DNA from: Apostichopus japonicus
Lineage: Eukaryota; Echinodermata; Holothuroidea; Aspidochirotida; Stichopodidae
Length of the DNA stretch: 64,000 nt
Direction: 5' to 3'
Assembly (NCBI RefSeq): GCF_037975245.1
Contig: NC_092565.1
Location: 22,897,499-22,961,498, forward strand
Made by a program: the position numbers and the translations under genes. Positions 47,101-58,700 of the stretch are shown one piece after another. Every line of letters starts with the position of its first letter. The first letter of the stretch is position 1. The notes beneath the pieces were generated by a model. The model searched no databases. It saw nothing but the letters and a program-made list of their open reading frames with translations, and was not told the DNA's origin.

Positions 47101-50100
47101 CTTACACAGTAGAGCCAAAGAGTGGCTTACATGCAAGTCCCAATCTCTTCACAGGGAGCTGTATTTCATATCTTATATGTAGCAGATCAATGTTTTAAAC
47201 AACATGGCCAAATTACTGTCACACAATTAAAAAGATATAGTAGAGCAGTCACTGTATGTCTTTTGGGGTTGTGGTGGGGGAGGGGGGGGGGAGAGGTTCA
47301 ATTCACTTATTTTGTATGCATGATGATACTGAATGGTGGTGTGTTATTGCTTGACATTTATCATGAACAGCACTTACCATATTATTGGTTAATTGTGTAA
47401 TCAAAAAGAATTCAACAGGTTGGCCCATAGTTGTTGCATCCTAAAGAAAGAGAAGAAATAAAGAAATTTGAAAATGGGTTTTAAACTTCCAGGATTAACC
47501 ATGCCTAAAGCCTAGAGGCAGAAGTCTGAAAATCTTGTTATTTTTTTGTTAAAGGAACTTCACAATTTGACAACATTCCTGACTACTATTCCTGGCTGAT
47601 TTGTCATTAGAAATACAAAGCACGTCTTGCCTTTCAACCCAGGTTTAAATAATTTGTCAGGGGATCGTGCGACACATGAATATTACTGGAGTTGACATTG
47701 CTTATCAATTGATTACAATTTCCTTATCATGATTACCAAATCCAAAGATATATAAACATTATGCCTAGACATCCATGACCATGTAAACAGTCACATGCAC
47801 ACACACGATGGGTATAAATGTTAGGGACTACTGTAAGGATCAAATGGCTACTTACAGTATAAAAACAATGCTATCGATATAACAAATACTGGTACCAAGG
47901 CGATACAATCTCAATGCTGATTTAGATCAAAAGTAGCTAGCCGATCTAACGGTGCACTTTGATGTTTCAATCATAAAATTACGATGTCATAAACACCAAG
48001 TAGGTTTGTTAAGTTCAGCTAAATCAAATGTCTAGACCCTGTCACATCTGGGAGGACAAAGTTTAGCAGGACTCTACATGTACATGCAGTTAAGGACAAC
48101 AGACAATGGCAACATACAAATTACAGTATGTTCTACAACTACTGTAGTTCTGCACTGTGTCATGCATGCAGTTTGTACAGTATGGTTTTCTATACTATGA
48201 ACTGTAGCCCCTGTATACACATATATGGAAATTTGTCTGTTGCAATAATATATGCAAAAATTGAGAAAGGGTAGCACAACAAATTTACACTAGACGGTCA
48301 AGTTACCAGTATATCATTTTTTGCTTAATACTGATTTATCAACTTCCATTTTACTTTTTTACAGTTTTACTGAATTTGCAGGAATTTATTCCAAATGTGA
48401 TAGGTTCAATCCTACATGAAATATCTCCTTATCTTTTTGACAAGCTTGTGGGCAAATTGGGCAATGTTGCTATGACATATTTTTCTTGTGGGCAATTTTG
48501 GTCAGTTTTAGACCTAAGTATCTGTATATAGGGCTCAAATTTAACGGTCGTCCAATCGTCCGCGATGACCAAAAATCATGTTACACAACCTAAAATCCAA
48601 CTTACATTGTCTGACGTTTTCCTTAAGTGTTCAACATTTAGAACAAAACTGGGAAAATCCCTATTCTTTAAAATGTACTCACATACAAGGCTAAATCTTT
48701 TCATGGTAGTATTACTTACGTACGCTTCACACGCATTATTAGATATTATTAGAAATCCAAGCGTTGCAAAAATTGCAGGACGCACGTAACTAACATAACA
48801 GTCCCGGGCATATATTAAGTAACTTTATTGCACACGATGTGTTCCATGTACCACGCCAAGTAACTCCAGTAGTAGTTTGGTGCTTTAATTGGACAACCTA
48901 AAAATCCTTCGGACAACCAAATATGAAGGCAACGGTTGTCCAAAGGACAACTTTCAAATTTTCTTAAAAAATGAGCCCCCTTATAGCAAATCATATAGCA
49001 TAACTGAGGTCTGATAAACAAATTAGAAATCAATATTGAAAAATCGTCATGTAAACACAATCTGAAGACATGGAACATGATGGTCAATGTAAAATGCCTC
49101 ACTGGGCAAAAAGTTAAACATCAGTTAAATCCATTTAATATCCTGCCTTTAATGAAGCTGAAATTCCTTTGAATTGCTTTATGAAAAAAAATCCAACTTG
49201 ACCATCAAACTGAGACTGAAAGCAATAGACCCTTCCTAAATTAATGCAATGCCATACATAGACTGACCGTTTGGGCAAAAAATCTTGTTTCTTAGAAGGG
49301 GGTGGGGCGTGGCTCATATCACCCTTGGAGAATCCAGTACAAGTACTATGAAAATCTGATAAGGAAAATGTGCATAAACACATGTAGCCTATACAGTACA
49401 TGTCACAATAGTCATGTACACACAAGCTGAGATACCCTGACTTCGGTCTTGCATCTAATTAAGTCAACAGTCCAAATTGCATAATGATAATCAATCTTTA
49501 GCTTTTCACTGTGGGCTTGAGTTACAACTTATACAAGACAAAGCTGTCCATGTCCTGCAGAAAACAGTACTAAATGTAGATACTGTGGGTTGAAACGGTT
49601 CTTAACCACTTTGGGGACTCTTTGATTTTTTCTCTTTTTTCTTCAAATTCTGGCAATATACGTAGATTACAACTACATTTTGGCTTTTAATTTCACCATC
49701 ATCACAAAAATCTAGGTTGCTTAAATTTCTTCTTAAAATGAGTTACAGTATTTTCGAAAAGTTTTGGTTCTACCTTTCTTTTTGCTCACAATCTACAACA
49801 ATGACAGGAATGAAAAGAACATGGTTTTCATACATCAGATTTCATCACAGATGTAATGCAGAAACTATCCACATTTCATCGTATCGATATGTTGGTTAGA
49901 TCTACTAGACAGGTTTCTATTGTTCAAATCATACATTGAGCTTGATTTTGGCTTTAACACTTACAGTAGTTGTAATGCCACTGTCCAAGAACTCCAGACT
50001 GGGAGGGATATAAGTCATGTTGCGCACTTGTTTGTTTCATCGCTATATCTTCTTGTCCTCACTCAAAAACACTTTGAAATGTGGTACAGGTTGTAGGCAG

Positions 50101-51213
50101 TGAACTATACTTTGCCACAATTTGTAAGTTAAAGCTTAACAACTACAGTACAGGTATATTAAATGACAATAAAGGTTTGGGATCATTCCGCCATAGGTAC
50201 AGTATGTATACCGCCATACATTTCCGCCAAAGGTTTCGATTATTTCCGCCATGGCGGAAAAACTATTGCGGAAAGGTACATTTTACCCTGGTGTACAGGA
50301 ATGTATCAGTGAAACTTTCTCTGAATCGCGTGGAAGGAGCAGAGGTACACCCGCTTCAAATGTGTTGGTTTGCTGGATAGACTGAATTGTAGTTATTACA
50401 AATACAAGATTGGGGAATTGATACAGTCTTTAATGTACAGGTTGATCGAATAGTATTAATTGTAAGTTCGTTAGAGTCAATACACTGTCTTCAAATAAAT
50501 AATAGTGGGTTGAATCGAAATTAGGTTGACTGTTTACGAAAGGATCAATTGTCACTTTAAATGACCGATTTTGTGGGCCTAGGTAGTGTGAAGCGAAGCA
50601 ATATACAGTGCATATGGGCCTACAGTGCACCCACAATAATGTGTTCTTTCTGCCATACAAAAATGCTTTACCCCCCTTGGAAGTTGGAAAAACATGGCGG
50701 AATTGCACTTTTTCCATGGCGGAAAGGGCACATTTTCTATGGCGGAAACATTACATTTGCTATGGCGGAATGTTCCAATGGAGAAATGACACAGCCCCAA
50801 GGTTTCCTGAGGTGAAACTACAACTTTAAATTGTAGTAGGTGGGTTAAAGGATTGGGAATAGTAACATATATTCCTCAGCCTGGCATTTGTTTAGGATGT
50901 TAATCTAGCGTAGAGCTAATAATATTGGGATAAAAGAATGACAGTTCATTATTAATGATAATTGGTAGATTATTTTACATGCAATACTTACTGCAATTGA
51001 TAGCGGGCATTCCATTTCGAACTCCAAGTTGCCATCATCAAACTGAAAATGTCCCCATTCACCGAGATTTAAGTTCTCGAAAACTGGTGAATTGCTGAGT
51101 GCGACGTTGCTAACCACGACCACTGCTGAGCTACAAGTTACACTCCAAATTTTAATGATCCAAAATAACGATATTAATGCAAATTGTGCAGCCATTTTAC
51201 AATTTCTTTCCAA
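41131..51213 (-). CDS. Lung-7TM/GOST-type seven-transmembrane protein B, tandem paralogue of A
   Basis: Coding exons: 50992-51213, 49965-49991 (tentative), 47378-47440, 46467-46694, 45607-45750, 44945-45044, 44065-44217, 42427-42503, 41131-41670; about 517 aa. The N-terminus is a signal peptide (AAQFALISLFWIIKIWSVTC); Met at 51195 is a better start than 51213. Ectodomain to about residue 200. Hydrophobic segments near 203-222, 235-255, 268-298, 314-338, 340-358, then two more in the last exon. Shared with A: GLHKL versus PLHKL in TM2, GWCIM versus GWCVM ending TM3, HLEDFSEFE versus KLGDFSRFE after TM7. The exon before TM2 is 144 nt and the TM2 exon 100 nt in both, with the same phases, so the genes arose by duplication. 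The 27-nt second exon is the least certain part, and the ectodomain exon equivalent to 32252-32395 of gene A was not found. Confidence 0.75.
48531..48978. mobile_element. Possible decayed inverted-repeat element
   Basis: GGGCTCA at the left end and TGAGCCC at the right end, with similar inner parts (AAATTTAACGGTCGTCC versus, on the reverse strand, AAATTTGAAAGTTGTCC). Several GGACAAC and GTCGTCC motifs occur near the ends. The flanks have TATA (left) and TTATA (right), a possible short target duplication. No transposase frame was recognised. This could be chance in a low-complexity intron. Confidence 0.35.
50185..50771. repeat. Inverted clusters of the motif ATGGCGGAA
   Basis: ATTCCGCCATA at 50185 and TATGGCGGAAT at 50761 are exact reverse complements. 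Between them TTCCGCCAT and ATGGCGGAA variants recur near 50210, 50230, 50250, 50268, 50695, 50718 and 50740, at both ends of the interval. The pattern suggests a foldback element with subterminal repeats. It lies in the first intron of 7TM gene B. Confidence 0.55.
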
Positions 51214-52314
51214 AAGATAACTTACGACAAAACCACTGTCACTGAAATTATTACTAGTTTAGCTCAATTTCAAGTACAAATGAGCTGTCAGTGTCAGACA
51301 AACATTAGGTATTCCTTTGGCTCTAGCCCTACGTTAAGCCACATTCTAACCCCAAAAGAAAGCCGAACATTTGTCTGAAAGAGATGACGAAGTCCAAATG
51401 GTATACTCTGTATCTGACATGAGCACAATGCAAAGTTCTGCTCTTCTTTAAAACACTGGAATTGGAAGCAAACAGCATTATCAGTTGTTCTTTTACAACG
51501 ATCAAGGTTCTGTTGAATTGTGTACCGTACGTGCAATTGGAAATTAATGCAGTAAATATCGTGTAGGTAACATCTACGTTCAAACACACAGTACGGAACT
51601 CGTTCGAGCTGCTCAGCCGGACTGATCCAGATCGTTCTGTCCTTATCTGAACTATTGACCTACAGACCATTAAAAAAAGGGGTGGTAAAGTTTTTATTGA
51701 AATAATATAATCCAATAATAAATCATATTTATACAAATCCTATTTTAAAATATATTTATATATTATAAAATAACTTAATAATGATTTACATGTGTTCAAC
51801 TTTTTATTTTAAGGCAAAATTTTGAGATATTTAAAGTTATGCAACCCTCTTAAATAATGTTGCAATTGGGCTGTTTCTACCGCCCATCAAAACACGGCAA
51901 TGTGAACAGAAATTTCCGTTGTGAGACAGCTGACAATGAGAGACAAAGCAGGGTCAACTAAATATGAGCTAAAGGAATAAATTTGCATAACAAATTTCAC
52001 TAACAAAAACAACATATTGCGCAATATGGGTGGCTTTTGCAGAAAGAATGAATCATGAAAACGTTAGTGATGTCGTGCAAATCTAAAGCAAAAATGTTGG
52101 CAACGTGCACATAATAACAGCAGCGTTATTCTTTCTTCAGGTGGGCTGGTAGGTTAATTTATTTGTAACTTTCAACAGCGAAACGTTGCATCGGTATCAC
52201 GAGCTTCCCGATTCAAATTAAACCCAGCGGGAATCATTTCTCATAGACGTTCGTGCATTGTACCAGGGAGTTTTTTTTTATTTTTTATGGAACAACTCAC
52301 TGATGGTACAATAC

Positions 52315-52380
52315 AGTGCTTTTCGGTCTTTTGGCTAACAACTGATAGTATATTTCCTTCTCGAATCCAATGATGTCATG
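52315..52380 (+). pseudogene. U2 snRNA-like fragment (probable snRNA pseudogene or snRNA-derived SINE head)
   Basis: GCTTTTCGGTCTTTTGGCTAA at 52318 is very close to the 5' stem-loop of U2 snRNA, whose conserved form is GCTTCTCGGCCTTTTGGCTAA. The following TAGTAT and TTCTC blocks keep the order seen in U2. The branch-site pairing motif GTAGTA reads ATAGTA here, and the Sm-site region and the 3' half of U2 are not recognisable downstream. It therefore looks like a truncated, decayed copy and not a functional gene. A chance match over about 20 bases cannot be fully excluded. Confidence 0.45.
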
Positions 52381-53471
52381 ATGAAATTGTAAGGGGTGGA
52401 GCTGAGAGAGGATCAAGTTTATTGGGTTTCGTGGTCAGGCTCTTCCCGGCGAATACAATAAAAGTAACCCTGTTTGACCACTTTAGAAGTGGAAGTGGGT
52501 GGTACCATCTGTTTTACCTCCATGGTGGTACTAAATTTACAGTGGGTTATAGAGCAATGGTTGATGTTTTAGAAAAATGTTTCGTTAAAGAAGGGGCAAC
52601 AGTTGCTCGGGGGGGGGGGGGGGTTCGTTGTATGTATTTTGTCGTTCTAACTTCAGTTGGGTGACTTCTCTTAAAACAGTTCTCTTGAAGTATGCTCACA
52701 CTGTTGGTATATGCAAATGTGTTGAGAAAGCCACCTTGAACTTGACACGTTGTTATGGGAAACTGGTGGTTAAAAGGGTGTTAAGACTCGCGCAAAAAGA
52801 AACGTCTAATGCCGGTAATCTGATCTAGTTTCGAATGAGGTGTAACAGAAGTGTTAGACACCACCATCGATCCCAGAAAATACACACACACAGCTTGCTA
52901 CCGTCGGTAATTAGGCACTAGTGTACAGTCAGTACATACAGCTGAGGTCAAACCCACAGCACAGTGTACAAACGATACAGCGATGGACATCTCAGGTCCA
53001 GCTAAAAATAACAAGGTATCACGTTTCATTACTGTCTGCATTTTGTAGCGACAAGCAGACAAATTCACTTGTAAGCAACGGAAAGTAAACTTTTTAAGAG
53101 CGCGATACGCGGTTTGGGGCGAGTCTACAATGCCTTTAAGCCTGCTGTCATCTCTGAGTCTGTTTTCAAACTGAAAGAAATATACGATTGGCCAAAGCCT
53201 TATCCTCTAGTATAACGTTCAACAGGGTTACTTTTGATTAAGTCCTCCTCATAGTTATCTGCGTATCCGAGCCTGAGGAGTTTATGCTAGTATAAACGGG
53301 CTCTTGTTTAATTTAGATTAGTCTAGTAACATGAATCCTTCCCAACTGGTTATGAATACTTCAGAAGGACCAGTTGAACCTCTCATATGATGATAATAGA
53401 TAAACAGCATGACTTCTATTTACGATCTGCTATACCATCAGCGTCCGAAAGCCATGGATCACATGTCACAC

Positions 53472-53538
53472 GGGCCCCGATCTTGAAGGTATTCTCAATT
53501 TTTCCTTAAGTATATCATGAAATGAAAAACCGTAATAC
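53472..53538 (+). repeat. Dispersed repeat fragment, copy 2
   Basis: GGGCCCC, then CCTTAAGTATA, ATGAAA and AATAC in the same order and orientation as at 9458-9515, with substitutions and small indels. Downstream sequence is rich in GGCCCC- and CCCCGG-type patches. The parent element was not identified. Confidence 0.55.
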
Positions 53539-55737
53539 AGTAGCCCCCGGTCCCAACATTTACTTGGCCCCTTCTACCATATAGCCCTCTGACTCCGGCC
53601 CCTCTCATTAGGCCAGTGGCTGTTACTGACTGAGACCCCGGCTCCTTTGATATTCAGCCTAGGGTTTTTTTCGATGAGCATTCATAGCCGGAATAACCAT
53701 TAGCTGTAAGTATACCAGCGATTAAGCCATTTCGGACTGGCAAAACACGGCCCGGGAAGTTCTCCTCCGCATCCGCCCACAACCCGTCCATAAAACTGCA
53801 TACTACATAATGTTTTCCAGTGCATCAATTCCTATTAGGTCATCCTACATTTTAAGGAAAGAAAACGTGGTTTGGGTACAAATAAAAACTTGACCCTGCA
53901 GGCACTACGTCTGTGGCGTTCTCTAAAAAAAAGTAGAAACGTACCCAATTTCTCGTAAGGCTATAGGTAGTGAGAAATCGCGATTGTATAACGATATAAA
54001 GCGGAAGTTAATAAAAAATTGTAAATAGTTTTTGTTGTCCCCCCCCCCCTTTTTCAAAGCAATTACCAAGATTCTTTATTTAGCCTATAATAATATATGG
54101 GTGTTGCGGGATATGGACAGGGAAGTTCCCATTTCTCGACCGTAACCATGCCGTAAGCTGCCGCAATTTTCCTTTTGCGATGACGAAAATAGGAGATACG
54201 GTAATAAAAAATATTCCACTGAGGACTGGAATCTTTTTCAACGTTAACAAAACGCTGAGAGCAGGTCATTTGAATATACACGTATTAATTGTACACGGTG
54301 TGTTCTTCATAAAAACTACCACAATGGGATCCACTAAAGAAATACTCTTGATGATGTTTTTCAACCGAACCTTTCCTCAGTGGCGTATCCAATTGGTTTA
54401 CCCCCAAACGAGGGAGTTCGGCCCTGTGGTCGATGAAGCCAACTCCCTGGTAGCAAGGGGGGGGGGGTGGGATTTGGTTTCATGCCCCAGAAAAGGTAAA
54501 AAAGTATATAGTCAAAAGGTACACTATGACGCATATCTAGAATATATAAATTATAGATTAAGTTTTATAAGTCTGAGCTCTAAACCCAATTGGTAATGAT
54601 TTCTTTGATTCTCATAGCCACCTTCCCCGGTGCTTCAGGATATGACGTCACTCCGACGGGCATTTGGTGTATGTACATGCGTGTTTGTGTGTGTGCGACA
54701 GGTTATCTTGGCCAGCATAATTTTAATTTTAATTTTAATCTGTATTTTGTAGTTTGATACAAGATAAACGAATTGTTCCCATGAACGAAAAAATGCTTCT
54801 GAAGCGACAATCAGAGCAAGTTGCAATGTGTTAAGGTCTATATGACAATATACATATATTACGTTTATAATGCACACGAAACTGCTAAACTATAGCAGGG
54901 AGTGGAACAATTACCGTGCACTGGCCGTATACCATTAATTGTTAACAATTTTCACTATTGTCAGCTACCCAGCATCTGATTCCGAAAACACTCACTCCCG
55001 CCTTTTTCTACTTGTGAACTTTTCTGACACATTACCAGAGTTGGGAATTTTAGCAGTTATTGTCTTAAATTTCAGGAAGTTTGTAGACCTACATACATAG
55101 TAGATAAAAAATGTTACAAAATACTTAACTTCATATATATAAATGTATCTTATACAGTACTAGATAATTCAATAACTTATAAATCAAAGGATATAAGAAC
55201 TAATTTTTTGACCGTGATAGTAAGTCACTTACTCACTTAGTGAACGGACGGATTTCTTTTCTTCAGAATTTTACATGTTTTGTCGAGTTTGTTTTCTGTA
55301 AGGAAACCCGGAATGGCTAATGCTTCAGCAAGAAAGTTGTCGATGTGATGTCCTGTAAACGCTACTGTAGTTTTACCTTACCATTCGAAGTAGGATACAT
55401 TGATCTAATTTTTCGCAAAATGATCATTATTGCAAACTTTTTCATTAAATAAAACAACACAGGTAACAAATATGTTAATATGTCTGTATTTAATATATTT
55501 TATGAGTAAGTAATATTTTCTCATATTCTTAAGATATAAATTACGCTTTTAGAAATTAATCTATATTGTTTTTTGTATGCATCTGGTCCCTAGAAACCAT
55601 TGAAAACATTTGGCTTAGAAACAGTGAAGCGAAGAAGCCCGAAGGTGTACAGAACTACAGATTTGTGGCCAATGGTTGGAAATTGAACGATAAATTCATT
55701 CGCTTATTACAAAAACTGAAAATTGAAGGATAAAAGA

Positions 55738-58700
55738 ATGACAGAGGTAAGTAGATGCTAATTCCTAAAACTTACGCTCATCTCATTCTTAGCTTACTTT
55801 TTTTACGTTCGCGTTGGCTAGACCAGTATATATAGGCCTAGAATGTAGTAGTCGTACTAACTTAACCTAGCCTAGTAGTATTGTAATAACACTAGCCAGT
55901 ACTAGGAATAGCCTAGGTCTATTTATTGCCAAACGTTAGGCTAAATAATCCTATGCTTTACAATTACATTATGTGTTTCAAAACTTACAAATTAATCTTG
56001 TCATAACGTTAGACATGAATTGACTCCGGAGGGCCTTGTCCAGTAGGCTAGGTGAAAGCACAATAAAGTATTTTCATAACGTAGGACTGTTGTCAACAAC
56101 ATTTTGTGGCTAAGAGTAAGAAAGTAGATATTTGTCAATGTAAGATTGTGTGATTTGGCCCAGTGTTATAAGTAATATTGGCTTGGTCTTGGGATCAAGT
56201 CTTATTCCAGACTGCCTCAGGATATGTCAATAAGACTAAGAGCATTTAAAACATGCCTCCGTGTATACTCACTCATTGTGTGACACACGTTTTCTCTTTA
56301 GCCAGTGTAACATATTAAAAGCTTGTCAACACAGGAGTATTTTGCACACCCATATTTCGTGGTTAAGAGTTATGTAGCAAGTGTTGGCAGTAGAGTATGG
56401 TACTCATCTCCTTTTAGGACTTGAATACATAGTTCTACACTTTGACTCTCACAATGTAAATGATAAAATTTGTTTGATTAAAGGAAAAGAAAGCAGAGGA
56501 TGGAGGAACCAAGACATCATTTGAGGATAGTGCATTTGAGTCTTTGGAGAAAGACTTCCAAGAAGTGTTGAATGAGTTGATGGGTGACAAAAGTTTGGAG
56601 AAGTTTCGTACTGAATACGAGAAGCTGCACAGGGCACTAAAAAAGTCTCATGATAGTGAAAAGAGGTTAATGCAAAAATGCCGGGAACTTAATGCAGAAA
56701 TTGTGGCAAATTCTGCCAAGGTAGCCACAGCTTTGAAGTTGTCAACTGAAGATCAGACGACGATTGCCCAGTTGAAAAAGGTAAGGATCAATCTTAAAAC
56801 TGCATTCTGTGTCATTCTGACCATGGCATAAAATATTGAGACATATCCCTTTATTATAACTTAGAAATACTTGTGTAGTTCCAACTAATTGGCTACCTTT
56901 CGATAGCAAGTCATCATCGGTTAAGATAAGTGTTTTTTTACAATAATCAGTTAACGAATTGGAACCTACATAAATAATAGGGAATCAGGAAATAATCAGA
57001 ATTTGTAAAATTTGTAAGTGTCCCTTCTTATTCAAACTGGTTCATATAGTAAAACATTTAAACGTAAAGAAAATTCAATGGGTGAAATATCTTTACATCA
57101 TATTTTTAAACTTAATTTGGTTCCAGAAAGACAGTTAACCAGCAGTGTTTGCAATCCAGAAACATTACAATGGTGTTCAACATAAAGTTGAAGTGAACAT
57201 ATTAATAATGAAACTTGACATTGACTGGATGTGCAAAATAACTGGATAGTCAAATAACCTATAAACTGCAATGTGTCTTAGGTGTATATATGCTTAAGCC
57301 TCTCACAAAAGGACAAAAAGTCAATATAGTCCATTGTTATCTCTTCCTCCTTTGGTAATTTTTGTTCATTTTCTTCATCTTATTGCCTAGGAAATTGAGA
57401 AAGCCTGGAAAATGGTGGATGCCTCTCAGGAGAAGGAGCAGAGAGCCAGAGAGACAATTCAATCCTTGAAGCTGGAAATATTCAACCTCAGTAAGCTGGT
57501 CGAACAAGGCGCAGGGTTATCCATGGGGCAGGAGCACAGGTTGGTTATGTGTGAACATGTACACTCATTTATGTAGTACAATGTGCTAAATCTTAAGGAG
57601 AATATAAATTACTTGAGATTAAGACCCGAGTTGGTTCCTCATCGAAGATTTATTATATCATTTGTTGTAGATTCATGCAGTGTATTGTATTAGGAAGGGG
57701 GCTTAACTGGGGTTTAGAAACTTTCAGCTATGCATTTTAATTTTTGATGGGTGGGGGGGGAGGGGGACTGGAATGGGAAGTTGGGAAAGAAAGGCAAGAA
57801 TTGGGATACTTGTTACTACAATGCTTTATGCTGTTCATTCATGAATGTACTATTTGAGCCTTAGGATGCCTTTGTGTGACCCAAGAAACTTCTGATCATA
57901 TGAAGTTTTTTCCTACAGAATCTATGATTTATCTTACTGTGAATATTGGTAAAAGTTTTCAGAACAGAAAGCAATTTATTATTATTTGCTCTGATATCAA
58001 GAAAAGCTTCTAGTCATATGAACTCAAATAAACAGCAAAATTCCAGAACATGAGTGTTTTTCCCCTCCATATTCAGTGTCAATGAACTGTTGAAAGCTAA
58101 AGAAGATCTTACAAAGGAGAGGGATGAGAAACTGGAAGAGATTGCCAAGCTGAGAGAGAACCTCTCTGAAGCCGGTCAGAAACAGCAGATGGCAGAGAAA
58201 GACAGAGATGAAGCTGCCACAAAGATTGCAGAGGTAATACTTAGAATGTTGTCTTTAATCATTATATCGCATGGGATATCAACATTGTAATGCTATTACC
58301 CACAAAAATGCAAAAATCAAATGGAGATTGATGAAGGTGGTGACATTTTAGAATCAGTGAATATCTGGCAGCCGTGAATTTTGTGGGCTTCAAGCCCTTG
58401 CAAGTTAAAGTTAGGTAAGCTTTTCATTTTGAGCATTTGTGTAGATTTTCGTTTCAAAGTTGAAAGTCTTCCAAGCTGTCTTAAACTTTGTTTGCTTGAA
58501 TTACCATGAAGTGTAAGTCTATGAGCCAATCAGATTAACACACATGTGCAAATGCTGAGTGTCACCAACGTGACCACTCTCAAGGCAGTAAAAATGGTGT
58601 GAACAGGTAATATGGAAGATTGTCGTTTACTTTTGTTTTTTTGTCAGCACTCAGATGTACAAGAACCAGATGCTGATTCTGAAATTTGTGCTTTAATGAA

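Larger units (their letters stand above)
41671..50991 (-). other. Introns of 7TM gene B
   Basis: Introns 41671-42426, 42504-44064, 44218-44944, 45045-45606, 45751-46466, 46695-47377, 47441-49964 and 49992-50991. They hold a poly(G)-rich patch near 47275, a possible inverted-repeat element (48531-48978) and a cluster of ATGGCGGAA/TTCCGCCAT motifs (50185-50771). No nested gene recognised. A missed ectodomain exon between 49992 and 50991 or in the 2.5-kb intron after it remains possible. Confidence 0.6.
51214..55737. other. Divergent intergenic region between 7TM gene B and CFAP58
   Basis: Both genes start outward from this 4.5-kb stretch, so it must hold both promoters; no core element was placed with confidence. 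It carries a U2-snRNA-like fragment (52315-52380), a 15-G run (52609-52623), a dispersed repeat copy (53472-53538), an 11-G run at 54457-54467 and a TTTTAA-type short repeat near 54719. The 138-codon frame at 54180-54596 crosses repeat-like G-rich sequence and shows no domain. Confidence 0.5.

Noticed and set aside
54180-54596. 138-codon plus-strand open frame
   Set aside because: Crosses G-rich repeat-like sequence; composition and content are not protein-like.
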